DNA from: Bacteroidota bacterium
Lineage (GTDB): Bacteria > Bacteroidota > Bacteroidia > UBA4408
NCBI GenBank assembly: GCA_963169745.1
Contig: CAUJCU010000017.1
Span: 275,683 to 339,682 of the forward strand
DNA length: 64,000 nt
Reading direction: 5' to 3'
Part shown: one piece after another, positions 46,316 to 56,034 of the stretch
How positions within the stretch are numbered: the first letter of the stretch is position 1
How the letters are laid out: each line of letters begins with the position of its first letter
The notes under the pieces: generated by a model
Seen by the model: the letters and a program-made list of their open reading frames with translations, nothing else
Told to the model about the DNA's origin: nothing
Databases searched by the model: none
Translations under genes and position numbers: made by a program

Positions 46316-48748
46316 CTATTGAAAATATTTTCGGATTATTTCTCTTTGGTAATCTATACCTGTGCAAGAGGCAATTTTCTGATCAATTATATTTTTAAAA
46401 TCGTACTGTGCTCTGTAATACTTTATGCATTCGGCAGCAGGGCTTGCTAAACGACTATTGGGGTTAAACATAGCATCGAAACAATTATCCATCAACTCGG
46501 CATCAAAATAATTAAATTTTTTAAGGATATTAATAGCAGCTATACGTGTTTGAAACTCATACGATTGAGATGTGTAATTAACCAACTTACGATACCATTC
46601 TTGATTCTTGTTAATTCTTAAGTTTAACTCTAACCACTTCAACTCTACATTTCTGTTTCTTACGCCAACAATATCTTTTGTTTGCGCCAAATAAATATTT
46701 GCCTGTTCTGGAAATTGCTCACAAAGTTTTTCCAAAGCCGAAGCAACAATATCATAAGAGCTGTCTGTCAAAAATTTTTCATAGTTTAATCTAAACTCTA
46801 CAGGTATTGTACGCATATTGGCAATAATTCCTTTTCGTACATCTGTATTATTATCAGTAAACGCTTCTTTAATAATTTCTTTTGAATCAGCATACTCATC
46901 ATATACTAATTGTGAAATAATTTCTGTTTTAATAGCGTGAAATTTTTCTTTCCTATATTGTGCAATCAGTATATTTCTTTTTTGAGTCAAATCTACTTCC
47001 CTAAGCATGACTAAAGCATCATAACGGTCAATCATAAAAGCAGCTTTCTGAAACTGAGCCAACCACATTTCGGTTGTTTTATTAAAAGTTATCTTTTTGG
47101 GTACTTGTGCTCCGGGATCAAACAATACATAATCCATTGTTTTCCCATCTTTATTTTCCATAATAAGCTCTTGCGACTGATTTTCAATCCAAAATGTTTT
47201 ACTTTGTACAGAGCCATCTTTATAATACACTTCAAATACAATTGGCATTTTAAATAAGCTCGTGAAATTGTTTATTTCTTGTTGTTGCTCAACTAAAAAA
47301 TGGTGTTCCGTTTTTCCGTTATTATTTATGGCATTAAAAAAAGCTACATTATAATCAGGCTCTCCAGCTTTATAGAGCCATTCTTCCCAAAACCAACCTA
47401 ATGAAAATCCTAGTGTTTCTTCAAAGGCAACAAGCAAGTCGTTCGAGTCAACATTTTTATAGGCGTGTTTTTGCAAATAATACTTTATTGCTTTATTATA
47501 CTCTTCTCTACCCGTAATATATTTCAATGTGTTAAGTACGATGGCTCCTTTCGGGTAGTAGCGAGGGCTACCGGCTTTACTTGAGACAACTGGATAATTG
47601 TCTTTAGCATCAGCATCGAGAGATGATATCTGAGCATTCCTTCGGGCCCAATCAAAATGATCATCCCCAAAAATTTCTCTTTCGGCCATCATATTATAAT
47701 ATGTAGCAAAACTTTCTTGCAGCCAATGATGGGGTTCACAGCGTGCCGTTATCATATCTCCAAACCATTGATGTGCCATTTCGTGGGCATTAACGCCTAC
47801 ATAATTTCGGTCGTTAAAACTGCGGCTGTCTGCACAAAAGAAATCACCAAATAGTGTGGCAGTGGTATTTTCCATAGCCCCATACATAAAATCTTGTACC
47901 GGTATTTGCGAATAGGACTCCCAAGGGTATGGGTATCCAATTTCCGATTCAAAAAAGTTCATAATATCTTCGGTATATTTATAGGTATAGGCAACTCTGT
48001 CAGCTTGGTCTGGATAGTAGTACATTCGTAGTGGAACACCTGATTTACTTTTAGATTCTTTTATTTTATAATCTCCTATACCCAGCATGAGTAAATAGCC
48101 CGAATGTGGCTTGGTCATTTTATAGTGCCAAGTTTTGGAACCATCTTTATTGAGCTTTTCCGCAACTTTAGTACCATTGCTTAACACTTTAAACGAAGCA
48201 TCAAAATGAACCTTAGTTTCAGTAATATATTTATCATTCACATCATCCCACATGGGTATCCAATAGCGATTATCAACACCCTGCCCCTGTGTCCAAATTT
48301 GTTTTCGGCTTAAGTTATTTTTATCATTCCAACCAATAAAATAAATGCCTTTTCTGGGTTTTGCTTCATAAACAATACGAATACTATCATTGGTTTCCCA
48401 TGTTAACGGTTTTTCAAAAAAAACACTTACCCCTTCAGTATTGGTTTTAAAGGCAGCTTTTTTTCCGTTCACATAAACGGTCTTAATATCAATTTTGGGG
48501 GCATCAAAAAAAACAGAATCAATCGTTTTCCGAAGTGGTTTAAAATAATGTGACACCTGCCCCATCACAAGTCCTTCATGAGGTTTAAAAGACACCTCAA
48601 CCACCATACGTTCTATGTCTATAAGTCTTTCGCGCGGATACTTTTCATCGTCCCAGGCATAGGTTTGCACTTTGGATTGTGCCCATGATGTTTGCGAAAT
48701 AGGAAGCAACAGAACTGCTATACCAAGTTTTTTAAGAAGATTACTCAT
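46316..48748 (-). CDS. M1-family aminopeptidase, secreted
   Basis: This 810-residue protein has a signal peptide (LLKKLGIAVLLLPISQTSW, cut at SWA before QSK). The M1 features are the N-terminal beta domain, the substrate motif YGAMENTTAT near residue 294 and the zinc site NAHEMAHQWFGD (near 319) with the downstream Glu in WLQESFATYY. The C-terminal 250 residues form HEAT/ARM-like helices (AAFMIDRYDALVMLREVD, SALEKLCEQFPEQANIYL). It probably trims peptides in the periplasm. It is six bases after the thioesterase gene. Confidence 0.93.
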   Translation of the reverse strand: MSNLLKKLGIAVLLLPISQTSWAQSKVQTYAWDDEKYPRERLIDIERMVVEVSFKPHEGLVMGQVSHYFKPLRKTIDSVFFDAPKIDIKTVYVNGKKAAFKTNTEGVSVFFEKPLTWETNDSIRIVYEAKPRKGIYFIGWNDKNNLSRKQIWTQGQGVDNRYWIPMWDDVNDKYITETKVHFDASFKVLSNGTKVAEKLNKDGSKTWHYKMTKPHSGYLLMLGIGDYKIKESKSKSGVPLRMYYYPDQADRVAYTYKYTEDIMNFFESEIGYPYPWESYSQIPVQDFMYGAMENTTATLFGDFFCADSRSFNDRNYVGVNAHEMAHQWFGDMITARCEPHHWLQESFATYYNMMAEREIFGDDHFDWARRNAQISSLDADAKDNYPVVSSKAGSPRYYPKGAIVLNTLKYITGREEYNKAIKYYLQKHAYKNVDSNDLLVAFEETLGFSLGWFWEEWLYKAGEPDYNVAFFNAINNNGKTEHHFLVEQQQEINNFTSLFKMPIVFEVYYKDGSVQSKTFWIENQSQELIMENKDGKTMDYVLFDPGAQVPKKITFNKTTEMWLAQFQKAAFMIDRYDALVMLREVDLTQKRNILIAQYRKEKFHAIKTEIISQLVYDEYADSKEIIKEAFTDNNTDVRKGIIANMRTIPVEFRLNYEKFLTDSSYDIVASALEKLCEQFPEQANIYLAQTKDIVGVRNRNVELKWLELNLRINKNQEWYRKLVNYTSQSYEFQTRIAAINILKKFNYFDAELMDNCFDAMFNPNSRLASPAAECIKYYRAQYDFKNIIDQKIASCTGIDYQREIIRKYFQ

Positions 48749-48754
48749 ACATAT

Positions 48755-49162
48755 TCAATTAAAAAAGGAGGTTATTTTTTCTATAAAATATTCAGGAGCC
48801 ATAAAAGGCTTCCCTGTTTTAGTATTAACAAAAATTAAAGTCGTTTCTCCTTCATTAAGCAATACTTTATTTATATTATATATCTGATATAGAAATTTAA
48901 TACGTGTGGTAGGCAATTCTGGAATAGTTGTTTTTACCGTTAACAAATCATCATAAAAAGCCGGCTTATAGTATTTAATGGAAAAATGAAACACCGGGAG
49001 CATAATACCTGAATCTTCCATTTCGCGATAACTCAATCCTAATGAGCGCAATGCTTCTACCCTTCCCACTTCATAATAAGAGGCATAATTACCGTAATAT
49101 ACATATCCCATACGATCTGTTTCGGAATACCGAACCCGCAGGTTTGTCTCATTAATAAACAT
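48755..49162 (-). CDS. Acyl-CoA thioesterase (YbgC/4HBT hotdog fold)
   Basis: This 135-residue protein has the 4-hydroxybenzoyl-CoA thioesterase family signature: RVRYSETDRMGYVYYGNYASYYE carries the catalytic Asp and is read here as SETDRMGYVYYGN, followed by EVGRVEALRSLG and FHFSIKYYKPAFYDDLL. It hydrolyses acyl-CoA. Length is normal for YbgC-type enzymes. It heads the six-gene run, with a TATTTTTG box 17 bases upstream. Confidence 0.92.
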   Translation of the reverse strand: MFINETNLRVRYSETDRMGYVYYGNYASYYEVGRVEALRSLGLSYREMEDSGIMLPVFHFSIKYYKPAFYDDLLTVKTTIPELPTTRIKFLYQIYNINKVLLNEGETTLIFVNTKTGKPFMAPEYFIEKITSFFN

Positions 49163-49178
49163 ATTCTTAATTTTTTTT

Positions 49179-49186
49179 CAAAAATA
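49179..49186 (-). promoter_or_regulatory. Candidate -7 box for the thioesterase operon
   Basis: The minus strand reads TATTTTTG, matching TAnnTTTG, 17 bases before the ATG at 49162. A TTTG lies 15 bases further upstream, slightly close for a -33 element. Confidence 0.4.
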
Positions 49187-49342
49187 AAAAGCTTTGTTAT
49201 ACAAAAGCTATAATTTAATGAGTATTAATTAACATTTTTATTGCTGTGTAATAAAGCAAAATAATAGAAAACTAAAATATCATCTCAAAAATAAATTTTG
49301 ATTTTTTTACCTTTTAAACTTATTAAATTGTTTTTCAAAAAG

Positions 49343-49350
49343 TATCTTTG
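49343..49350 (+). promoter_or_regulatory. Candidate -7 box for the split 5'-nucleotidase unit
   Basis: TATCTTTG matches TAnnTTTG and lies 31 bases before the GTG start at 49382. It is the same octamer as in the cyanophycinase promoter. Confidence 0.4.
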
Positions 49351-49381
49351 ATATATACTTTGAAACACTAAATCAAAAAAC

Positions 49382-50131
49382 GTGAAAAAGATTTTTATAC
49401 TCCTTTATGTTGCCTTTATACTTTATGGATGCAATAATAAATTACAGGTAACATCCATTCAACCCTCTACCGTAAAGCTCGACCAATCGGCCCCTGAAGA
49501 CACCGCAATTAAATCTTTGATAGCTCCCTATAAGAACGTATTAGATAACGAAATGAATGAAGTGCTCATAGTAAGTACAGCTGAAGCCACCAAAGGACAA
49601 CCTGAAAGTAGTTTAGGAAATTTAATTGCAGATATCACTTTAAATGAAAGCAATAAAATAATGCTCTCAAAAAAAATGCCTAAAGCTGATATTTGTATGT
49701 TAAATAATGGAGGATTACGAACTTCACTCCCGGAGGGGAATATCACTTTGGGAAAAATATTTGAACTTATGCCTTTTGAAAATGAAATTGTTGTATTAAC
49801 GTTAAGCGGGAGTAAAACAAAAGGACTATTTAAGTATATAGCTCGTGCTAACGGTATGCCTTTATCGGGTGCTACCTTAGTAATAGCTGATGAAAAGCCA
49901 GAGCAGATAATAATAAACGGAGAACCATTTGATTCAACAAAAACTTACCGAGTAGCAACAAGTGATTATTTAGCCAACGGTGGCGATAAAATGAATTTCT
50001 TTTCAAAGCCTTTAGATGTGAGTATAACACATGTAAAATTGCGTGATGCTATAGTTGATTATATGAGAAATGAAAATAAAAATGGTAAAACTTTAAATCC
50101 TAAAAAAGATGGACGCACTAGAAACAAATAA
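49382..50131 (+). CDS. Lipoprotein with 5'-nucleotidase C-terminal domain
   Basis: The start is GTG at 49382. The leader MKKIFILLYVAFILYGC ends in the lipobox LYGC, so the protein should be lipid-anchored. The rest is the UshA-type C-terminal substrate-specificity domain: ESSLGNLIADITLNES, MLNNGGLRTSLPEGNITLGK, MPFENEIVVLTLSG and SDYLANGGDKM. In normal 5'-nucleotidases this domain follows the metallophosphatase domain in the same chain; here it is alone and its partner is the next gene, which overlaps by 23 bases. Confidence 0.92.
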   Translation: MKKIFILLYVAFILYGCNNKLQVTSIQPSTVKLDQSAPEDTAIKSLIAPYKNVLDNEMNEVLIVSTAEATKGQPESSLGNLIADITLNESNKIMLSKKMPKADICMLNNGGLRTSLPEGNITLGKIFELMPFENEIVVLTLSGSKTKGLFKYIARANGMPLSGATLVIADEKPEQIIINGEPFDSTKTYRVATSDYLANGGDKMNFFSKPLDVSITHVKLRDAIVDYMRNENKNGKTLNPKKDGRTRNK

Positions 50132-51059
50132 TAACCGTAGAAATTTCCTCAAAAATTCAATTTATGGAAGTATTGCCATAATTGGCTTAGGAGAAATTCC
50201 TGCTTTTGCGAAACAACACGCAACAAAAATTACCATCTTGCACACCAATGATGTACATAGTCATATTGATCCTTTTCCAGATAATGACCCCAAATACCCC
50301 GGGCTTGGTGGTGTAGCCCGAAGAGCTGCCTTAATCAAAAAAATACGTCATGAAGAAAAAAATGTACTTCTGCTTGATGCGGGTGATATTTACCAAGGAA
50401 CCTATTACTTTAATAAGTATGGAGGTGAATTAGAATTAAAATTAATGAGTCAGATGGGCTATGATGCCAGCACTATTGGCAACCATGATTTTGACAATGG
50501 TTTGGAAGGAATTGTAAATAAATTGCAGTATGCCAATTTCCCTTTTTTGTGTGCCAATTATGATTTTTCTGATACCATTATGAATGGAAAAACAAGTGTG
50601 TATAAAATTTTTGAAAAAGAAGGTGTAAAAATTGGTGTTTTTGGATTGGGTATAGAGCTTGAAGGATTAGTTGGTAAACAAAATTATGGAAATACAAAAT
50701 ATATAGATCCCATGGTTAAAGCAGCCGAAACAGCAATTCATTTAAAAAATGAAAAAAAATGTGATGTTATAATATGTTTGTCGCACTTAGGATTTAAATA
50801 TGCCGAGAAAAAAATTTCTGATGTAGAATTCGCTAAGCAATCGCGCTATATTGACTTAATTATTGGAGGTCATACCCATACCTTTCTAGACCGTCCGTTG
50901 GTTACCAAAAATCGAGATGGAAAAGATATATGTGTTGCCCAAGTTGGGTGGGCCGGTATTAAGCTGGGAAGAATTGATATTTATTTGGATAAAAACAACA
51001 AAAAAAAATTAATTGAAGGCACTGCGCATACCCTTACAAATAATTTTGATATAACCTAA
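50109..51059 (+). CDS. Metallophosphatase (5'-nucleotidase catalytic domain) with Tat-like signal
   Basis: This 316-residue protein has a twin-arginine-like leader NNRRNFLKNSIYGSIAIIGL. The catalytic domain shows the dinuclear metal motifs TILHTNDVHSHIDP, LDAGDIYQGTYYFN, TIGNHDFDNG, CLSHLGF and the His pair GGHTHTFLDRP. It lacks the C-terminal specificity domain, which is encoded by the preceding gene. Tat export implies that the metal is loaded and the protein folded before leaving the cytoplasm. Together the two products should form a periplasmic nucleotidase for nucleotide salvage. Confidence 0.93.
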   Translation: MDALETNNNRRNFLKNSIYGSIAIIGLGEIPAFAKQHATKITILHTNDVHSHIDPFPDNDPKYPGLGGVARRAALIKKIRHEEKNVLLLDAGDIYQGTYYFNKYGGELELKLMSQMGYDASTIGNHDFDNGLEGIVNKLQYANFPFLCANYDFSDTIMNGKTSVYKIFEKEGVKIGVFGLGIELEGLVGKQNYGNTKYIDPMVKAAETAIHLKNEKKCDVIICLSHLGFKYAEKKISDVEFAKQSRYIDLIIGGHTHTFLDRPLVTKNRDGKDICVAQVGWAGIKLGRIDIYLDKNNKKKLIEGTAHTLTNNFDIT

Positions 51060-51277
51060 AATATAAGCGTTTAATTTTTCAAAATATTTTTATCCGAATA
51101 TTTGGAAATACCGAAAACACTAATTATTGCCATAATTTATATATCTTAAATCATTCAAAAAAAACTATTTAAAAAAAATTCAAAAAATCAAGAGCAAAAA
51201 ATTTTTTTTTGTACTTTTTTATAAACACATTTGTCATCCCATAAATAATATTCGTGAAATAAAAAATATACATCACT

Positions 51278-52750
51278 TTGAAAGCACCAAAAACCAATCA
51301 ACAATTTAATGAAAATCAAAATGAGAAAAACTTTGAAAAAGTATGGGAGAGTTGTTTAAAAATTATTAAAGACAATGTAAACTCTCAAAGTTTTAAAACA
51401 TGGTTTGAACCTATTAAACCTATTAAACTTCATAACAACATTTTAACCATTCAGGTTCCCAGTCAGTTTTTTTACGAATGGATAGAAGAACATTATGTAA
51501 CCTTATTAGGTAAAGCGCTAAAAACAGAACTAGGGCAAGAGTGTCGTTTAGAGTACTCTATTATTATGGAGAATAATAATAATTCGGCCAAGCCATATAC
51601 GGTTAAAATTCCTACTAACAGTAAAAAGGCACTTGTAAACCCTTCTATTTCCATGCCATTGGATATCAGCTCTAACGCGATTAGAAATCCTTTTGTTATT
51701 CCTGGTCTAAAGAAGGTAAATGTAGAATCACAATTAAACCCTTCATACTCTTTTGATAATTTTATTGAAGGAGACTGTAATAGGCTGGCCCGCTCTGCAG
51801 GATTTGCAGTGGCCAATAAACCTGGTGGAACATCTTTTAACCCTTTATTAATTTATGGAAGTGTTGGTTTAGGTAAATCGCACTTAGCCCAAGCCATAGG
51901 TATTCAAGCAAAAAATAACTTTCCTAACAAGACTGTTTTATATGTAAGTGCCGATCGATTTATGACACAGTACATCGACTCTGTGCGCAATAATGATCAA
52001 AATGATTTTATTCATTTTTATCAAATGATAGATGTTTTGATTATTGATGATATTCAGTTTTTTTCTGGCAAAGAAAAAACGCAAGATGTATTTTTTCACA
52101 TATTTAATCACCTCCACCAATCCGGTAAACAAATTATTCTTACTTCCGATAAACCACCGGTAGAAATGATTGGTATTGAGCCCCGTTTGTTAAGCCGTTT
52201 TAAATGGGGCTTAGCTGCCGATTTGCAAGCTCCGGATTTAGAAACCAGAATTGCAATTTTAGAAAAAAAGTTATATGTTGATGGCATTGAAGTTCCAAAA
52301 GAAGTTATTGAATATTTAGCATACAGTATAACTAACAATATACGCGAGTTGGAAGGTGCTTTAACATCACTGTTAGCACAATCAACACTAAACAAAAAAG
52401 CAATTACATTAGAACTTGCCAAAAGTATGATTGACAAGTTTGTAAAAAATACTACACGTGAAGTATCTATTGATTATATTCAAAAAGTAGTTTCCGATTA
52501 TTTTGATTTATCCATTGAGCTTATAAAGTCAAAAACACGAAAACGTGAAGTTGTTCAGGCGCGTCAAATAGCTATGTATTTTAGCAAGAACCTTACTAAA
52601 TCTTCCTTAGCCAGTATTGGAATGCAATGTGGCGGTAAAGATCATGCCACCGTTTTGCATGCCTGCCGTACTGTAAATAATTTAATGGATACGGATAAAA
52701 AATTTAGAAGTTATATTGAAGAATTAGAGAAGAAAATAAACGTGATGTAA
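51278..52750 (+). CDS. dnaA: Chromosomal replication initiator DnaA
   Basis: This 490-residue protein begins at a TTG at 51278; an in-frame stop lies a few codons upstream and no ATG fits. Domain I (VWESCLKIIKDNVNSQSFKTW) is followed by a linker, then the AAA+ domain with Walker A YGSVGLGKSHLAQAIG (near residue 195), Walker B VLIIDDIQFFSGKEKTQ, and the C-terminal DNA-binding domain with the DnaA signature CGGKDHATVLHACRTV. Walker A has Ser where Thr is common (GKS for GKT), which is functional in many ATPases. I see no cluster of DnaA boxes in the gap upstream. Confidence 0.97.
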   Translation: MKAPKTNQQFNENQNEKNFEKVWESCLKIIKDNVNSQSFKTWFEPIKPIKLHNNILTIQVPSQFFYEWIEEHYVTLLGKALKTELGQECRLEYSIIMENNNNSAKPYTVKIPTNSKKALVNPSISMPLDISSNAIRNPFVIPGLKKVNVESQLNPSYSFDNFIEGDCNRLARSAGFAVANKPGGTSFNPLLIYGSVGLGKSHLAQAIGIQAKNNFPNKTVLYVSADRFMTQYIDSVRNNDQNDFIHFYQMIDVLIIDDIQFFSGKEKTQDVFFHIFNHLHQSGKQIILTSDKPPVEMIGIEPRLLSRFKWGLAADLQAPDLETRIAILEKKLYVDGIEVPKEVIEYLAYSITNNIRELEGALTSLLAQSTLNKKAITLELAKSMIDKFVKNTTREVSIDYIQKVVSDYFDLSIELIKSKTRKREVVQARQIAMYFSKNLTKSSLASIGMQCGGKDHATVLHACRTVNNLMDTDKKFRSYIEELEKKINVM

Positions 52751-52771
52751 ACAACTCGTTTCATTTATTCT

Positions 52772-53524
52772 TTACAAGGCTTTAAGATAATCAAAAAATA
52801 ATTTCATTCCTTTCCTTTTTTCTTCATCTAAGTTATATTGGATGCTCTGATTCAAATAGTTGGCAACATCAAATGGGCTGTCTAATTTTGACTCTTGTTG
52901 CTTAACAACTATGTCTCGATTATGTAGTCCAAACTGCAAGGCTTGTTCAAATTCTTGAAGAAAGTTAGATGCTAGTTTTATTTTCGATACCCAAGCTGCA
53001 AAAACAAATGGTAAATTGGTAAAATCATACCATGTTTCGGCCAAATCATATACATAGGAATAGTTTTCTTTTACCTCAAATGTACGATCACCAATAATAA
53101 CTCCGGCAGTGGTGTTATCAATCTGCTTTATATAATCAATTGGAGCCGGAATAAATTGAGGCCTAACTTTCCAATAAAACTTACATAATACTTGCACCAA
53201 AGTAACTGAAGTACGAGAGTGAAAATCGAGATAAATTTTTTCTATTTGCTCTAAAGGAACCTGGCTACAAAGTAAAACCGAAGCAACTTTTCCTTTTGCA
53301 CCAATACATGTGTTGCCGAGTATTTCGGCATTTTGGAGCAACGGAATAACAGCAACTGGAATAAGCCCAATATCAACCTGATTCTCCATAAGTTTTTTGG
53401 CACAAAGTGAAGGAATATCTTTAGTTAATGTAATCTTTTTGCGTATGGGATGATTTTCTAACCCATAAATAAATGGTTGAGCATTCAAATAAGCCACAAC
53501 CGAAACACGTATCTTATTTTCCAT
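52772..53524 (-). CDS. mqnA: Chorismate dehydratase (futalosine menaquinone pathway)
   Basis: This 250-residue protein converts chorismate to 3-enolpyruvylbenzoate, the first step of the futalosine route. Diagnostic pieces are the N-terminal VSVVAYLNAQPFIYGL, VDIGLIPVAVIP, CIGAKGKVASVLL, LDFHSRTSVTLVQVL, AGVIIGDRTFEV, and the LAETWYDFTNLPFVFAAWV segment. No signal peptide is present. MqnD is at 13819-14646. It is convergent with dnaA and has a promoter-like box right at its start. Confidence 0.94.
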   Translation of the reverse strand: MENKIRVSVVAYLNAQPFIYGLENHPIRKKITLTKDIPSLCAKKLMENQVDIGLIPVAVIPLLQNAEILGNTCIGAKGKVASVLLCSQVPLEQIEKIYLDFHSRTSVTLVQVLCKFYWKVRPQFIPAPIDYIKQIDNTTAGVIIGDRTFEVKENYSYVYDLAETWYDFTNLPFVFAAWVSKIKLASNFLQEFEQALQFGLHNRDIVVKQQESKLDSPFDVANYLNQSIQYNLDEEKRKGMKLFFDYLKAL

Positions 53525-53534
53525 ATTGAAAGTA

Positions 53535-53542
53535 CAAAACTA
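53535..53542 (-). promoter_or_regulatory. Candidate -7 box for mqnA
   Basis: The minus strand reads TAGTTTTG, matching TAnnTTTG, only ten bases before the ATG at 53524. Confidence 0.35.
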
Positions 53543-53618
53543 ATGGAAAAGAAAAAACAAAAATGAATTATGATCAAAAACATAAATTATGTGTCGTAAA
53601 GATTAAGATATTTGCTTA

Positions 53619-55982
53619 ATGAAATTTTGGACCATTATTTTCATGCTTTTATTACGTGCAACAATAATTGCACAACCCATTACCCAAACTGTAAAAGGAA
53701 CAGTTATAGATGCCGAGAGCAAAGAAAATTTAGAAGGCGTGGCCATTGTTTTATCGGGCAATCCAAACATATCTGCAAAAACAGACAGTAAAGGAAATTA
53801 CAAGCTGTTAAATGTTCCGGTAGGTCGCCAAAGTTTTCAATATACATATTTGGGTTATCATTCTCGTAATGTAAACAATATAGAAGTTACTTCGGGCAAA
53901 GAAGTTGTTTTAAATATTGAGCTAACAGAGAAAATATTTATTACAAAAACTGTTGAAATTTCTGCAACAAGACAAAATAATACACCCAATAACGAAATGG
54001 CCACATTAAGTGTCAGAAACTTTAACAGTGAAGAAACCAATCGCTTTGCCGGAAGTCATGGTGATCCAAGTCGTGTGGCTGCTACTACTGCAGGAGTGTC
54101 TTCTGGCAATGATGCCCGAAATGATATTATTGTTCGTGGAAATTCACCCATTGGCGTACTTTGGCGTTTAGAAAATATTGATATTCCTAATCCGAATCAT
54201 TTTTCTGCGCAGGGTGCAACGGGTGGGCCAATTAGTATTTTAAACAATAATCTTTTAGCAAATTCAGACTTTTATACCGGTGCCTGGCCTGCTGATTATG
54301 GCAATAAAAATGCAGCCGTATTTGATTTAAAATTAAGAAACGGGAATAACGAAAAACGTGAGTTTACAGGGCAAGTAGGTATTAATGGATTTGAACTTGG
54401 GGCTGAAGGGCCATTTAAAAAAGATTATAATGGCAGTTATTTAGTCAACTATCGATACTCTACACTTGATGCCTTTACTGCACTAGGTATCTATTTTGGA
54501 GTGTCGGGTCAACCACGATATCAAGATGTTTCCTGGAAATTAAATGCCCCGACCCAACATTTGGGAACTTTTAATTTTTGGGGCATTGGAGGTATATCTG
54601 ACATTTCTTTAATAGACAGTGAAAAGAAAAGCGGTGATTGGGCTTTTTCAGACCCCGGAACCGATTTGATATATGGCTCACAAATGGGGGCAACAGGTTT
54701 ATCAAATACCCATCATTACAGCAATAAAACATTTGGCAAATTTACACTAAGTGCTACAACAGCCACTTTTTCTGCTATAGTTGATACCATATCGCTGCTT
54801 AACGAAAAATTTAGAACCTATAAGAGCCTATCAACCGATCAGCAATTTCATATTCATTATTTACTCAACAGCAAAATAAACAGCCAAAATCTTATTCGGG
54901 TTACCAGCACCTATACCGTTTTAGGAATGAATTATGAAGCGACTTATTTTGACAGAAAAGTGCAGCGAATGATTGATTTATTACAAGAAAAAAAACAGAG
55001 TGGCCTTTTTCAGTCGTCTGCCAGTTGGCAATTTAAACTCAACAACAACATTGTTTTTAATAGCGGTTTGCATTTTCAGCAATTATTATTAAACAATACA
55101 AATGCAATTGAACCCCGTTTAGGCATAAAATGGATGTTTCGTCAAAATCAAAACATAAGTGCCGCTTTTGGAGTACATAATCAAATGCAGCCCTTAATTA
55201 ATTATATTCAACGCACCTATTATCCGGCTAGTAATACGTATCAGCAAACCAATATCAATATGGGTTTTACAAAAAGTATGCATTATGTGCTCGCATACGA
55301 AAAAAGCATTAACGACTATTGGCGAATGAAATGCGAAAGTTATTATCAATCGCAAAGTAAGGTTCCGGTAAACGGTGGAACATCTGACTATTTCAGTATG
55401 CTTAATCAGGGGCATGATATTGGAGCCCTTGATATGACTGACTCATTGGTTAATAAGGGTTTGGGCAAAAACTATGGTATAGAGGTAACACTCGAAAAGG
55501 TATTTCAAAAAAATTACTATATGCTTTTTAATGCTACTTTGTATGAATCTTATTACCGTGGTAGTGATTTAAAATGGCACCATACTGCTTTTAGTGGTGG
55601 CTATGTAGCTAACTTACTGGCCGGATATGAATATCCTTTAAAAAACGGCAAATACAAATTATCTTTTGATATTAAATCAACACTTGCCGGAGGAAATCGT
55701 TATACGCCTCTAAATTTAAACGCTTCGCAAGCTATTGGACATGCTGTTTATTATGCCGATGAGGCTTTTGAAAAACAGTTCAGACCATACACAAAAACAG
55801 ATGTAAAGTTTTCTTTTAAAATCAATCAAAAGAGAATTTCTCAAAGTGTTTTTTTTGCAGTAGAAAATGTTTTTAATCATAAAAACATTTTAAGGCAATA
55901 TTACGATATCAGGAAGCAGCAATTATCTATTGAGTATCAATTTGGATATTTTCCAATTGGTGGCTATCGAATAGAGTTTTAA
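53619..55982 (+). CDS. TonB-dependent outer-membrane receptor with CarboxypepD_reg-like domain
   Basis: This 787-residue protein has a signal peptide (FWTIIFMLLLRATIIA, cut before QPI). A carboxypeptidase-regulatory-like domain at about 22-105 (VKGTVIDAESKENLEGVAI, TDSKGNYKLLNVPVG) is followed by a plug (RNDIIVRGNSPIGVLWRLEN) and a C-terminal barrel ending in GYRIEF with a terminal Phe. It imports a ligand across the outer membrane using TonB energy. No SusD partner is adjacent, so the ligand is not obviously a glycan. A Sua5 gene follows after 52 bases. Confidence 0.88.
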   Translation: MKFWTIIFMLLLRATIIAQPITQTVKGTVIDAESKENLEGVAIVLSGNPNISAKTDSKGNYKLLNVPVGRQSFQYTYLGYHSRNVNNIEVTSGKEVVLNIELTEKIFITKTVEISATRQNNTPNNEMATLSVRNFNSEETNRFAGSHGDPSRVAATTAGVSSGNDARNDIIVRGNSPIGVLWRLENIDIPNPNHFSAQGATGGPISILNNNLLANSDFYTGAWPADYGNKNAAVFDLKLRNGNNEKREFTGQVGINGFELGAEGPFKKDYNGSYLVNYRYSTLDAFTALGIYFGVSGQPRYQDVSWKLNAPTQHLGTFNFWGIGGISDISLIDSEKKSGDWAFSDPGTDLIYGSQMGATGLSNTHHYSNKTFGKFTLSATTATFSAIVDTISLLNEKFRTYKSLSTDQQFHIHYLLNSKINSQNLIRVTSTYTVLGMNYEATYFDRKVQRMIDLLQEKKQSGLFQSSASWQFKLNNNIVFNSGLHFQQLLLNNTNAIEPRLGIKWMFRQNQNISAAFGVHNQMQPLINYIQRTYYPASNTYQQTNINMGFTKSMHYVLAYEKSINDYWRMKCESYYQSQSKVPVNGGTSDYFSMLNQGHDIGALDMTDSLVNKGLGKNYGIEVTLEKVFQKNYYMLFNATLYESYYRGSDLKWHHTAFSGGYVANLLAGYEYPLKNGKYKLSFDIKSTLAGGNRYTPLNLNASQAIGHAVYYADEAFEKQFRPYTKTDVKFSFKINQKRISQSVFFAVENVFNHKNILRQYYDIRKQQLSIEYQFGYFPIGGYRIEF

Positions 55983-56034
55983 TGCCTCTTACATAATTAA
56001 ATAGTCATTAACTTAGCGCTTTATAAACTAAAGT

